Origin: Mortierella alpina
Taxonomy: Eukaryota > Mortierellomycota > Mortierellomycetes > Mortierellales > Mortierellaceae
Direction: 5' to 3'
Assembly (NCBI GenBank): GCA_029449245.1
Contig: JANATF010000006.1
Location: 1,178,001 to 1,242,000, forward strand
Length of the DNA stretch: 64,000 nt
The notes below the pieces were generated by a model. The model was not told the DNA's origin. It saw only the letters and a list, made by a program, of their open reading frames with translations, and made no database searches. Both the position numbers and the translations under genes were made by a program. Of the stretch, positions 53,101 to 64,000 are shown in pieces; position 1 is the stretch's first letter; the number at the start of each line of letters is the position of its first letter.

Positions 53101-55462
53101 GACCAGATACCAGTGCATCGTTAAGCCTTTCCTCTCTGCCTGACAACAATGGCTGGGTCTCGCTATCATTCTCGCTGGTTGTCACCGGTTCGAAGGAGTC
53201 GACGTTGGTCCAGAAGAATGTGGCGTTCTGGACAGTGACCAGTGGGACACTTGGGTCGTCAGGAGCATAACGTTCACGAATGAACCCCGATTCCTGCACT
53301 TCTTCTAACAAAAGGAAATCCTCGACGCGCTTGGTTCCAACAACTGTGGCCAAGGTGTTGGAAGTTGCCTCTGCCAACATTCCGATTGGGTATCTCAGCA
53401 TCGAAAACAAGGTCATACTCACAAACACTGTTTGCGGCGTGAGTTTACCCGCTGTGAAGCCCTCTCCGCCCCATGTTGCGTAGACGGAGAGTGTTAACAA
53501 ACTGATGATAAGAGTCGAAGAGGTAAAGATGATGGACATGACAGCAAAGATCACACCCAGTTTCCTTAACGCTTCCAGCTCGCGCCCTCGGATGGCGAGG
53601 ATCCTCTGCTTGAAAGAAGCTTCCCATCCATAAAGCTTGACGACCTTGATAGCAGCGAGGACCTCAGTAGTCAGGCGGATACGCTCGTCCATCACCGATA
53701 ACTTGTCCTTTTGCATGCGATTGAAGACGCGGGCGCGATAAACTTGGAGAGGGCTCATGATGATTAACGCCGCAATGCCAGCCAGGAAGCTCCATCCCAG
53801 CAAACAATACACTATCGGCGATAAGGTCCAAGAAATTTCGAAAGGATAAGCAAGCAGAATGATATGGGCCAAGCGGAGGAGGGCTATGTCAAGTTGACTT
53901 AGTCTTCGTCTTTTCGATACTTACGCAGCCACATCGCTGTACAAATCTCCACAGGTAAAGAGACCCACATGCTCATGTAGTAAAAGGCTTTGGTCCACAC
54001 ATCCGCATCCACGCTCATGTGATTGATGATCTCGCCTGTCGTTGACCTTTTCTTGGAATCAGGACTGAGCCTGAGGGCTTTTCGGTAAACCATCGTCGTC
54101 AACGCAACTTTGGTTTGCAAACTCAGTGAAACCGAGTACTGCCTGCTAACAGCCTGAATAACAGCCCCAAGAAGCGCAGCCGCGAACATTGACCCGGCAA
54201 GAAGAAGCCCGTATCCAACGCTTGTGTCGCTACCTGGAACGTTATTACGAGCGTTCTGTAGGTACTCGAGGAAGAGGCTCAGCAATCCTGGGATCGAGAA
54301 TAAGAGCAATGGACGGACGGTTCTGAAGAATAGAATTGGGATCATTGCTCGGGCGTGGACCTGCAATATCGTTCGAAACAGCGAGGGTCTCCTGCCTTGA
54401 CTCTTGAATTGGAGAACATTTCTTTGCCATTTGGAATCCAGACGTTCTTGAGCGCGACGGGTAGACATGTACTCTGGAACCTGGTTTTGGATGTCGTCTA
54501 CCACAATAGTTCTCTTGGCCGAGAGCGAGATAATCGGCTGAAAGAATTGGAATGTACAGCGAGAGAGCAGATTGGCTTTCTCATATGCACTTGCGCTACT
54601 GCGCTGCTGAATTTTGGTGTTGGTCCTTGGCCAAGCTTCGACTAGAAACCCAAGCACGAGGCAGGTGGTCGTGAAGATCGTGATTAAGAACTGTGATTCT
54701 TCCGTCAAGCCAAGATCGGTCATTGTACGCAGGACAAGGAGAGAAGCGAGGATTGAGGCCATATAGAAGATCAAGAGATGGTCGGAAGATCGGACCGAGT
54801 ACTTGTGCTCATTATGGCTCAAGACGACCGCAATCAGCTAGAGGCAGTGTGCAAAGGAAATTGTTAGGTTCTTTGATATGAACTTTGAGTTGGGAATAAT
54901 CACGCTGCCAGTGCGATTACCCAGGCAAGACCAAACGAGAGATATCCGAATTTGGAGGCATTGGTACCATCACCCATCCACACCCGCTGTTGCATGTTGA
55001 ACAAGGCTGAAGTGCCTGCTAGAGCCATACAGAGAAGTGTTGAGTTGTAGATCCAAGCGGTTCGGCCAAGGCTATGCGGGACGCACTGCGTCCTCAGATA
55101 TATGATCCGAGCCATGAATGCTATCGCAGCCAGAACAGATGCGGCACCATAGAGAGCACTTGATGGACGATACAAGAAAGCAGAGAGTGAGTAAGTGATC
55201 GATGAATGCCAGCTACTAAATCTTCCTATGACAGCGCAGTGCCTTGAGAGTGTACCTGAACTCGAAGCACAAGGTAAAGTCAAAGCGCACAGGACTGGCC
55301 GGACCCTTTCAGTTCATACAACAATGGGCGCAGTGAGTGCTTCTGCTTCTTTATCTCTCTGATGATCAAACCAGTACGGCCGTCGCTTCACAGCTTCACA
55401 TCAAGTACCCATCCTTCCTTGTCATTTCCACAGAAGGCGTCATGGTTTGTTGCTATGGCCAT
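50133..55462 (-). CDS. ABCC/MRP-type ABC transporter
   Basis: Exons in coding order: 55462-55409, 55305-55256, 55215-54921, 54837-53925, 53883-52113, 52018-51696, 51601-50133; phases close to 1,624 residues. Layout TMD0-TMD1-NBD1-TMD2-NBD2. The N-terminus (CGNDKEGWGPASPVRFDFTLC) is typical of full-length ABCC proteins. NBD1: Walker A GRIGQGKSS, signature LSGGQKQR, Walker B YLLDDPLSAVDAH with aspartate in place of the catalytic glutamate. NBD2: Walker A GRTGAGKSS, signature-like FSVGQRSL, Walker B KILVLDEATSAVD. The asymmetric catalytic sites are usual for ABCC. TMD2 begins with the family motif TPLGRILNRFSSDLQGID across an intron. By family knowledge it exports glutathione or other organic-anion conjugates, often at the vacuole (Ycf1-like) or plasma membrane; the substrate cannot be told. 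It shares an upstream region with MPC1. Confidence 0.94.
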
Positions 55463-56106
55463 GGCTCGAGAGACTTGAGGAAATCCAGTTGCCTGAGAAA
55501 TATTCCAGCTGACCGTTGCCACGATATAGGTGTTCTGGCAGTCTTCGCCTTTTGCAGAGAGGAGAGGATGGAGACACACAATCGAGACGGTGGCGAGGGA
55601 CACTATTTAAGAGTGGCCATAGGTATGCGCAGCGGATAAGGCTATGAAATTAAGTTCACGGTGGTGGTGTGCTTCCGCCCTCAAGAGAGCCCTCTTTTTC
55701 CAAAGCCGCCCGGCGTCTCGGTGTTGCGCGAGCAAGCATCGCTAGCCAGCGCACAACGCACCCCGCTGCAGCTGAACCGAAGCGCAGGATTGACCATGCG
55801 GCATGGTCTGCCGAGAAGTGCCATGCTGCAGAGTAGGCTGCTGTGCTGGTGCTGGTGCCAGCCATTCTTAGACCAATTGGCCCCCTCCAACATAATCTTG
55901 CGGCATCACCGGAAATACGGAAATACGCCCCGCCAATCGAGCCTTATTTCCTTACACAGTTTTTCCCTGACGCGGGCGAAAAATCTCGCCCGCCCCAACA
56001 CCCTCCGCACTCTCTGCAGCATCGCTCCAACAACGCTCCACAGCCCTCTCCACAGCCCTCTCCACTCCCCTCCACTCCCCTTTTCCCCCTCCTACATATT
56101 GCTCCA
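55463..56106. other. Divergent promoter region, ABCC transporter and MPC1
   Basis: About 640 bases between two divergent starts. A CCAATTGG-type element lies near 55875-55880. Just before the MPC1 start (56033-56080) is a short tandem array of CTCCACAGCCCT/CTCCACTCCCCT units. No extra coding region is supported. Confidence 0.5.
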
Positions 56107-57395
56107 ATGGCTTCCTGGGCAGCACAGCTTGGCCAAAAAGTCGCCAGCCCCGAGTTTAGGCAGTACCTCATGAGGTATGTCCACTGGAGGTCGGATGGAT
56201 CATAGGAAAAATGTTGGGTGCGGGAAAAAAAAGAAGAAAAGATAAAGGGTTGTTCATCAGCGCTGTCCATCGCGTAACAGATGCATACGATAGATACGGG
56301 GCCCGATGCGTAAGAGTAGTCCAACTCATGCAACATTCTCTTCCTCATTAGCACTGTAAGTTGTAGGATCACACGCCCAACCATTGGCATTTCTAGCTGA
56401 GGAGGCTGATCCGACACCAACCACGTTTGAAATATGGCTGGCATCGAGCCAGCAGGCTACAGATATCATCAGGAAACGAGTGCCGGAACATGGACATGGA
56501 AGCCAGCAATTTTCGACAGCCTAGGGGATTAGCAGACTGTTCTGTTCTTTTTTCTGCAGGAAGATTGGTCATCGTTCGGCGAGGAGGCATCCAATTGATA
56601 TGGCAGCACTCGTCCATGGGGCTGTTGATGCACCTGCACGCCTGGCGTGCGGCCATTATCCACCAAGTGCTCCCTCACTCGTACTGACACGTTTCTGTTC
56701 TTTCTCTTAACACGGAAATAGCACTTCTGGGGTCCTGGTAAGAAATTAATATCACAATGCTTTTCGAATGTTTTGTTCATTGTGGCGACCCTCGATTCAC
56801 GAAAGCTGTTGATGTCTCAGAATTGTGGATACCTCGAAATCGTGGTTGCATCAGAATCGCGGATACCTTGGCATCTTGGATACCTCAGCACCATGGATAC
56901 TTCAAAATCGCGGACGTAGCGGGATTATGAACACCGTTTCATAGGTCAACATTACCGTTGTGCTGCGCTCGGGAGGTAGCTACATTAACACAGCGTTATT
57001 GTCTAATCTGTTTTCTAGTTGCAAACTGGGGTCTTCCTTTGGCTGCTATTGCCGACTTCAAGAAAGATCCTGAGCTCATCTCTGGCAAAATGACTTGCGC
57101 CCTCTCGGTTTACTCTCTCTTGTTCATGCGCTTCGCCTGGATGGTCCAGCCTCGCAATTACCTTCTCTTTGCCTGTCACTTCACCAACGAGGGAGCCCAG
57201 TTGACTCAGGCGTACCGCTTCATCCAGCACCACCAGTAAGTTCTGATGGAAGAGGCTGCGCTGGAGTATTATCTGTGCCCGGAATGTCCCTCTGACATGA
57301 ACATGTCATCTGTGCGACTACATAGCCTCGGTGGGAACAAGGCTCAGGAGCTGGTCCAGGAGGATCTCAAGGTCCCATTGGAGCCCAAGGCCTAA
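56107..57395 (+). CDS. MPC1: Mitochondrial pyruvate carrier subunit 1
   Basis: Exons 56107-56174, 56352-56355 (4 nt, CACT), 56722-56737 (16 nt), 57019-57235 and 57326-57395; phases close to 124 residues, near the usual Mpc1 length. The product reads [20 protein letters not shown], a family hallmark. This sequence can only be made if the 4-nt exon is included; skipping it shifts the frame. Further Mpc1 features: [40 protein letters not shown] and [20 protein letters not shown], covering the membrane helices. It forms a heterodimer with a second MPC subunit in the inner mitochondrial membrane and imports pyruvate. Intron 3 contains a minisatellite-like repeat. No second MPC gene is in the window. 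Confidence 0.95.
56352..56355 (+). other. MPC1: 4-nt microexon of MPC1
   Basis: CACT flanked by CTTCCTCATTAG on the left and GTAAGTTG on the right, i.e. a good acceptor and a consensus donor. It supplies the last base of Ser and all of Thr in the conserved motif STHFWGP. Exon 1 ends in phase 2 and exon 3 starts in phase 0, so exactly 4 (or 1, 7...) bases are needed between them. Confidence 0.85.
56812..56925. repeat. Minisatellite-like degenerate repeat in an MPC1 intron
   Basis: About six imperfect copies of a 17-19 bp unit close to CAGAATCGCGGATACCT, in intron 3 of MPC1. The copies vary, mainly in the segment before GGATAC. There is no open reading frame of note. Confidence 0.75.
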
Positions 57396-57935
57396 ATCGA
57401 TGGATGTCATCATGCAGATGGCAAGTAGAAGAATAAAGTGTTCTTGTGCAATCTCTGTCCGCTCCGCTTCTCACCTAGTGTCCCGCCAGTTTTCTTGTGC
57501 ATGGCATTGTTGATACTGCATCCCTGGCCGTTAAACATGTTCAACAGACGAGGCGACAAAAAAAAACTCCGGGAGGGGTCAGCGCCTGTTCTGGGCGGGC
57601 ACAAAAATAAACCTTATTTCTTTTCCTGAGGAACGAGTGATCATCCAGCCCATCTGCCCTTCTCGAGTTCATCCATCCTTTATGCCCCACCGCTCTCGTG
57701 CCATTAGACAGATTCCTCCTCGCTCGTGCACCAGATCGCTCGCACAAGTCAACTTCATCCGAGCCCAAAGCACACATACACTCTCACACACCCCACGCAA
57801 CACTCAGTGGATTGCGGCAAAATCACTCAATTGTCGTTCCTTACATCAAGTCTTCAGGTACAAGAAACTTCGCCAACCACAACCAGTCCACCCACAATCG
57901 CACACTGCAGAAGGACTGATTCGCCGTAGCCATTC
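57396..57935. other. Intergenic, upstream of the 57936 gene
   Basis: 3' flank of MPC1 and a likely pyrimidine/CA-rich leader (ACACTCTCACACACC near 57778-57792) for the next gene. No coding or RNA feature recognised. Confidence 0.5.
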
Positions 57936-58465
57936 ATGTCCCACGTCAAGACCTCGCGCACTTCCCTCCACGCTGCCGGCATGCCTCGCTCGCCATCGTC
58001 TTCGTTCATAGCCTCGTCGACCCGCCCACGACGCATCAATATCAACCTTCCCAAGCACGCAGCGACTGCAGCGGCATTTGTGTCCTCTGCGACGGGAACC
58101 TCGACCTTGACGGAGGAACTTGTCGCTCAAGAACGGGCACGATACACGACCCTCGTTGCCAAAAATGCAACCTCAGAGGTACAATGCAGTGACACCAAGA
58201 TTGCAACCCTCCAGCTGCACGCATGCTCCACACTGTACATGTACTCATCTGAGCCGCTTATCGTGGTTGTACTTTCTAGGCTCTCATGAAAATGCCCAAT
58301 GTCGCCACTAAACCAGAGTCTGTGGAGAGGGTCGTTGGGCAGTCCACTGTCCAGCAGGGCATCGCTTGCAAGCTGCCTCGGGTTTCTCCTGCACAGATGT
58401 CCAATTTGAAGGTCGTCGTTGAAGATACAGTGCCCATGGCATTCCCGTCTGGATACCAGGTTCAG
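57936..58465 (+). CDS. Unrecognised protein, N-terminal part (exons 1-2; 3' end unresolved)
   Basis: Exons 57936-58178 and 58280-58465, both phase 0, joined by GTACAA and a TTTCTAG acceptor, giving 143 residues before a GTGAGT donor at 58466. The start MSHVKTSRTSLHAAGMPRSP is basic and Ser-rich (SSTRPRRININLPKH), then an acidic/helical part (TEELVAQERARYTTLVAKNA), then MPNVATKPESVERVVGQS. I do not recognise a family. There is no stop codon in the exons, so the gene must continue. The best downstream exon candidate is 59201-59399, which would then splice in phase into the coiled-coil gene at 60068. Alternatively it ends in a small exon I have not found. The coding call rests on open frame, composition and splice signals only. 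Confidence 0.5.
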
Positions 58466-59200
58466 GTGAGTTGTTTGCACCAGAAAAAAAAAGAACGAAC
58501 GTTAGAGTGGCGTAGCTCTGAGCATCTTTGTCATCAGTGCGTGCTCCATTGCTCTGCTTTTTGGTCATGGGGGTTTAAGAGATGATGAGCACAGGGTCAG
58601 CATAGCAGATGAGAGAATGCGGTAATAATGCTCATCAGATGTACTTTACGTGGGGCGTTTGCTTGTGGCGGCGTGCTCTCGCCAGCCTGCGTTTTTGAAA
58701 CTGCTTGGTCTGGTCTGCACTCCTTGGGGTTGGGCAAAGCGTACTTTTGAAACTGGCTTTGAAGAACGAGGCAGAGAGGAGAAAACAAAAAAACGCGACC
58801 AAGGAAGGGGTAGGAATTGCTGATGGGATATGAAGTGGAATAAGGGGGATGGCGCAGAGAGAGAAGCAGCAGCATTGATGTCGATACTGCCCCTCAGCAG
58901 CCATGCCCAGAGGGCGATGCACGTCGGCTCGTCATCATAATGTGCTACGTCGATGTTGATGCTGTACCACAGTGCGGGCAGTAAGAAGACCTGTTGCTAG
59001 CAGGGTGGTTCGTTATCGTGGCGAGTGCTCTACTGTATCGGCCTTCCAACTCGTCCCAGCAGCTCGCGACCTTGACAAAAACAATGCCAGCACACAGAAG
59101 GCGAGAGGAGACGACGACGGAGGCGGGCTGCAAACCATGTGTGGAATAAACGTGCCAATGGCTGGCCACGCGGGAAACAAGAGATGCGAGGCGACCGTAG

Positions 59201-59399
59201 AGACGACAAACAAAAGCGAGAGCACTGGAGATGAGTGGGATGAGGATTCACGAGCAGACACAACAACGCTGCTCTGGCCCGCTGCCCAACCTTTCTCGTG
59301 TCGTGTACTCACCGTCGCTCCGCTCCATGTATCTGTCCCTCCAGCGACCAGCCTCGGGCAGGACGAGATCGGCCAACAGCTTCAGCTTTCAGAGCAATG
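59201..59399 (+). other. Candidate internal exon linking the 57936 gene to the coiled-coil gene
   Basis: Open frame of 66 codons between a CCGTAG acceptor (59200) and a GTACGT donor (59400). The peptide includes SRVVYSPSLRSMYLSLQRPA and ends SANSFSFQSN. Entry phase 0 fits the GTGAGT donor at 58466. Exit phase 1 fits an acceptor TCGTAG at 60067, whose exon reads DLSNDNDE straight into the ATG at 60091. Both introns would be 660-740 nt, unusually long here, and the second contains CT-rich sequence that looks like a promoter leader. Confidence 0.35.
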
Positions 59400-60090
59400 G
59401 TACGTGTGCAGACTCTTGCATCAAGTGAACAGGGTTACCCATCTCGTTGTTTTTGTCACACTCGTGTCCTTCCAACAGCGCTCTTTTTTTTATGGTCTTT
59501 TTTGTGCCCCCCGTCTCCTCTTTCCTTTTTTTTTTTTTTTTTTCTTTCCACCGCTTCTTCGCCCTCCCTCTCACTCTCTGCCTCTCTCTCTCTCTCTCTC
59601 CCTTCTTCTCACTCTTCCATTTTTACTCAAGTCATCCCTATTTCATATCCATTCGCTCCCTACAACTCTAGTCCTCTGTCCTTCCGTCGAATACCTTGGA
59701 GGTGATAACAATTACCCCATCGAATCGCCACGCGTCATCCTCCCTCCCCACTTTCCTTGCCCTTCTATCCTCTCTTGCTCTCCTCTCGCTCCTCCACTTT
59801 TCATCCGCGCTTTTCTCACTTCTCTTTTTTGTATAAACAACATACGCTCCTGACGGACTGTGCCGCCCACACTGGTCGCTACAGCGGCAACTGCTCCCTC
59901 AAAAGCACCCGTACCTGTACCTGTTTCTAACACTGTTTAGTGTGCTCTGGCTCTCTTGTCTCTCTCTCCCTCACTCTCTCTTCGGTTTCTCTCAATCACC
60001 CCATTTCCCCTTCTTTGTATATATCCGGGCCTATCAACCCTCCGTGCTTCCCTCGGCTTTCTCGTAGACCTTAGCAACGACAACGACGAG

Positions 60091-62445
60091 ATGAGCACAC
60101 TCAGCGCAAAGAGAACAAGTATGAACCCACATGCAGCCTCCTTCACACCCTCGTTTGCAAAGTCCGGCAGCTCGGACTGTGCCGCCTCCGACTACAGCGG
60201 CCAACACAGTAACCGACCATCTAGACGCAGCACTGTGGACTCTTCACGGGTATGTCAAGGCTATTCTTACACGCATGCAGCAGCACCGATGTCCTTTTTT
60301 TTTGTCTTTTTTGCCCTTTCCTTCTATAGGCAAAGTGGCGTTTTGCATGCATGCTGAGAACAGAGATACCGCGCATGATCTTGCTCTATGTTGACAAACA
60401 ATCTCTTTGCTCCTCTCTAGGACGCCGCTATTGCTGGTCTTGGCATCTCATCCCCCACCACCGATGGATCTCATCAGGGCCTGACTGTCAACACGAAGAT
60501 CCAGTCGCCCTCAGCCATGATGCGCCAAGATCGTTCGACGTTTGGCGGCTCCGAGTTGTCATCGCCCTTGCCGATCTCTGCAGTACCTGCAGATTTTAAT
60601 CCAGAAGAATTCCGTATCAATCTCATGCGTCAGATTTCGGACAAGCTGGAGACAGGTCTCGATCGACACTTTTCTCAGTTAGTGTCGGCGACTGCTGCTG
60701 CTCTGCCACTCTCTCCCGCAACCTCGGATCACGACGGAGGATCGGGGGGCTCGACTGCCGATGATGCCGCTCATCAGCTCAAGAAATTACTCAGGACTGC
60801 GACTGCAGAGTTGGAAAGAGTCAAGCTAAAGAACCAAGAATTACGAGAGACGAATCACAAACTGGAGCTTCAGCATATGGAAGCAACCCACCAGGTTGCG
60901 CGACTTCAGGATTTCGAACTCAACAACCAATTCTTGCTCTCAAGGGTTAAGGAGCTCGAGTCTTGTGCTTCCTCTGTAGACTCTGTTGAAACCTCGTCGA
61001 TGAACGGCCATCGCCACCAACGCCACAGCAGCACTACCGGTAATATGACTCAGCAGAGCCAGCACATTCAGCGTTTGATGCGAGAGGTTGCAAGTCTCAC
61101 ATCCGAACGTGATGCTCTCAAGATTCGCTCTTGGGAACTGGAGAAAAAACCCTACGCTCAGCAGCATCAGCAACGGCCTGCTCACTTTGTCGACCTCGAG
61201 AACGAACGCAATCGGTTGGTGGAGGAACTTGGAGCAAAGACCGTGGCCATGGAGGACCTCTGGAACAAGAACGAGACCCTGATGGTCCGAGCCTCAGAAT
61301 ACGAGAAGCGCGTGTGGGAGCTAGAGGGCCAGTGCGCCGCGTTGGAGGAAGAATGTAAGGCTTTGCCCACTATTCGCTCTGACCTGGTTGAGATGGAAGC
61401 TCGTGCTGTGGCTGCAGATGCCCTCGTAGAGAAGATGCAGGATATGGAGGGCCAAGTTGCATTGGTGAAGAACTTTCAGGATCGCATTCAGGAACTGGAA
61501 ACTACCAATGCAGTGCTTGACCATTCCAACTGGGATCTCTCTGAGCGCCTGAACATTGCGAATAACCAGCACGCACTGTTGACCAAGGAGTTTGAGTCCT
61601 TCCGGTCCAAAGACAAGGACGACCGCCGAGTTGAGATTTTGGTAACACGGAACCGTGAGCTGGAGGCTCTGTTGGCTGAACAGGCAAAGGTTTCGCCAGA
61701 TTACAAGGATGAGTACGAGCGTGTGTCAGCCGAGTTGGAAAAGATCAAGATTCGTTTGCCGCAACTGGAGGGTCAATCCAAGCAGGTGGCTCTCCTTCGA
61801 TCCAAGACCCTGCAGCTTGAGAAACAGATCAAAACCATGGAGGAACTGGAGCCTCGTCTAGAGGAGATGAACCAACTCCATGAGCGCAATCTGTTCTTGG
61901 AGAGCGAGCTGGGCGAGCTGGAGAACCTGCGTGCTCGTGAGATGGAACTCGAGGGGGAACTGGAGGAAACCAAGTCGCGTCTCAATCAACTGGAAACAAG
62001 CAAGAGTCGTATGGCCTCATTCTCTGGCCTGAAGCAAGCTCCTGGATCGCGCGCTCGATCGGGATCCGTGGCCCAGCATAGCCCGTCCTTGTTCCAGGAG
62101 GGGGAAGAAAGTGCATCCGGATTGAACCTTCGATCCGGGTCCGGGTCTCCTGTGCAACAACAGCCTCAGTCAACAATCCAGCCACTGAGCCGTCGTACCT
62201 CACAGTCTGCTTCCGCATGGCCTTCAGGACGCAGCAGCATGGGCCTATCCAGGAATCGCGTAAGCTCCAGCTCCAACGCAAGTTCAACGACGGCTTTGAC
62301 TAATGGTATCCGTGCCAGCAGTCCTCGAGGATCGGATGAGGAGACCATCACAGAGAAGCAAATCAGCGCCGAACCGTTGTCCATGGGATCGGAGGATGAG
62401 GCCGCTCTCTCGACTGCCGCCGGTGCCACAGACACCATTCATTAA
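60091..62445 (+). CDS. Long coiled-coil protein, unknown function
   Basis: Exons 60091-60249 and 60421-62445, phase 0, 727 residues from the ATG at 60091. The exon is also open upstream to an acceptor at 60067, so the true start could be farther up. The N-terminus is Ser-rich. NPEEFRINLMRQISDKLETGLDRH begins a helical part, and residues about 150-515 are heptad-rich coiled coil (LKKLLRTATAELERVKLKNQ, LPQLEGQSKQVALLRSKTLQ, EMELEGELEETKSRLNQLET). The C-terminus is Ser-rich and ends in an acidic tail (GSDEETITEKQ, GSEDEAALS). It may be a cytoskeletal linker or tether of the golgin/Hook/NUDE kind. No motor, CAP-Gly or calponin domain is visible. The leader (59500-60060) is strongly CT-rich. Confidence 0.85.
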
Positions 62446-64000
62446 GAAGCAACGTGTTCTTAAAAAATCTAGTAATATATATAAAAATAAGAGTGCTTTT
62501 CGTCTCTAAGCCGGACCAGAGGTGAATTCGACTCCTCCCTTGGCAGAAGAAAAGAAACAGAGAGAGAGGTTGCGTGCGCCTTCAAACTTGTAAGGGGAGT
62601 GCAGGATACCGCGTCAGTGCAAGGTTAGTACAACGAACTGGAGGAATTGGAACGGCAGACATCCGTAGACATCAACCGCTTTCCTGAGGAATATCCAGTG
62701 GTGTACATGACCTTCGTTTTGCCGCCCGCTCCGATTAACCAAACAGGTGTTCTACCACAGACCCACGAAGTGTTCTACCACAGATCCACGAAGTGGTCTC
62801 CTCTCTTACAATTTCACGCCCTCTCTTTTCTCCCTACACCATGGCTTTCCTCTGCCCCATTTTAATGAGGACTCACTTTTGACACACCTTCTTGGTCTCC
62901 GCGACAGGATCGAGGGTTTCTATCAGTATGAAGCTCAGCTGTCTGACAAACTGAGCAAGGTCAAAATTTTACCTCTTGTCAACAACACAAACGATAACCA
63001 TATCGGCATTCCCAGCGCCATGACCGTGCCAAGAAAGAACATCGTACATCCATTTGGAGCAACATCAAAGCTCAACGCATTCCCCAGGATCATCGCCAAC
63101 GATATTGGCCGCATCTTTAAGTCTTCTTCACGCGATATGATCATGTTCCATATCGATGGAACACACCGCAAGGAGAAGCAGATCTTGCAGAATCCGAGGC
63201 GCGCAAGCTGCTATTGCAGCGATATCCGTCAGGAGTACCCTACCCGCTATCAATCACACCATCAAGCCGCCGTGCGGGGACCATTCTACACAAAGGTCCG
63301 AAAATACACGGCTATACACACATCGTTGATTTGCTCTGCCCACGAATTCCAGTACAGACCATCCAGGGCGCCGCTTGCATTAGAGCATGAGTAGCCACCT
63401 CCGAGCCACTTACGAGCCAACAACCAAGAACTTAGTGTATGTGAGAAAGTCGATAAGCATTCGATTAGAAGAACGATGCCGTACCCAGGGTTGACATGAC
63501 TCTTAACTGTCGGGAACCAGCTGGCAAATGAGTACAGGCTACAATTTAACCAAGAGACTTTGACCATCCATGATAAGGTAAATCATGCCACGTATTCGTC
63601 AATATGTCCATACTAACAGAGTTTGCGTTGGACCGTGGTCAAAATCTCCTGCGAGGGGCATGCCACGTTTACTGACAATCAGATATCGCCATGGACAAGC
63701 CAAACAACCAGCGCCTCTAAAAGAGACTGCAAGATGACTAGCCGAATCATACCTATTTTAAGCCAAAAGAATAGAGTTCAGTTGGCTCAGGCGTGGCGTG
63801 CGAGTTGGACGTGTTAGTGAAATAGGCCGAGGACGTGCATAAGAACGCGGGGCATTTATTCACCCATTTCACTTCGGAAAGGCTCGCACAACATAAACAC
63901 CCAAGGTTTGATAAACAATTTACTCAGAGCATCGCAATGTGCTTGGCTCCAACGTAGGGTCTTTGAGGGATTGCACTGTTGACTTCAAACATGACTCGGT
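62446..64000. other. Fragmentary coding-like sequence and 3' flank, right edge
   Basis: After the coiled-coil stop codon a coding-like stretch lies at about 62631-62749 (frame with ELEELERQTSVDINRFPEE, then EYPVVYMTFVLPPAPINQ), preceded by GGTTAG and followed by a GTGTTC. Next come two tandem 24-bp copies, TTCTACCACAGA(C/T)CCACGAAGTG (62752-62799), and an open frame at about 62911-63394 (FYQYEAQLSDKLSKVKILPL, GRIFKSSSRDMIMFHIDGTH). I do not recognise a family and could not join the pieces into one gene. A gene remnant or an incompletely modelled gene are both possible. 63400-64000 shows nothing supported. Confidence 0.4.

Noticed and set aside
58972-59853. Plus-strand open frame of 293 codons
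   Set aside because: It runs through the CT-rich leader and T homopolymer with no recognisable domain; the overlapping frame with phase-matching splice sites is a better candidate.

Overview
This is a fungal nuclear window, most likely from an early-diverging filamentous fungus of the Mortierellomycotina or Mucoromycota. That placement is an inference. It rests on many short introns (mostly 50-180 nt, GTAAGT or GTACGT donors, TAG or CAG acceptors), short gene spacing, pyrimidine-rich leaders with long T or A homopolymers, and gene families that are typical of that group (a WD40/TRP-like channel fusion, a soluble-type adenylyl cyclase). I built the exon models by hand from open frames, splice signals and phase continuity. 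Where all phases close, the model is strong; the exceptions are stated in the entries.

Layout. 1-4587 (-): a very long glutamine/histidine/proline-rich, nuclear-looking protein that runs off the left edge. 4588-7738: intergenic. 7739-14882 (-): about 17 exons for a roughly 1,830-residue WD40-like protein with a C-terminal ion-transport-like membrane domain. 15784-20922 (-): a Sec7-PH Arf exchange factor whose 5' end is unresolved. 22423-25887 (+): PMS1, the mismatch-repair MutL homologue. 25998-27415 (+): an enoyl-CoA hydratase-like enzyme with a possible peroxisomal signal. 27564-29801 (+): a SET/MYND protein. 30065-36512 (-): a large FUSC/ArAE-type membrane protein. 37178-38839 (-): fibrillarin. 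40603-47233 (+): a soluble-type adenylyl cyclase with a P-loop ATPase. 47390-50089 (+): a TM9 (nonaspanin) protein. 50133-55462 (-): an ABCC/MRP-type ABC transporter. 56107-57395 (+): mitochondrial pyruvate carrier subunit 1, with a 4-nt microexon. 57936 onward (+): an unrecognised gene whose 3' part is uncertain. 60091-62445 (+): a long coiled-coil protein. 62446-64000: fragmentary coding-like sequence.

These are mostly housekeeping genes (DNA repair, rRNA 2'-O-methylation, pyruvate import, membrane traffic, transport). I see no operon-like functional grouping, CRISPR array, intact transposon, tRNA or rRNA gene. The most unusual items are the MPC1 microexon, the WD40/ion-channel fusion with a shortened pore region, and the two-domain cyclase with a degenerate second domain. 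Simple repeats embedded in introns also stand out: a CT tract used as a polypyrimidine tract, a TATGGG array, and an approximately 17-bp minisatellite.
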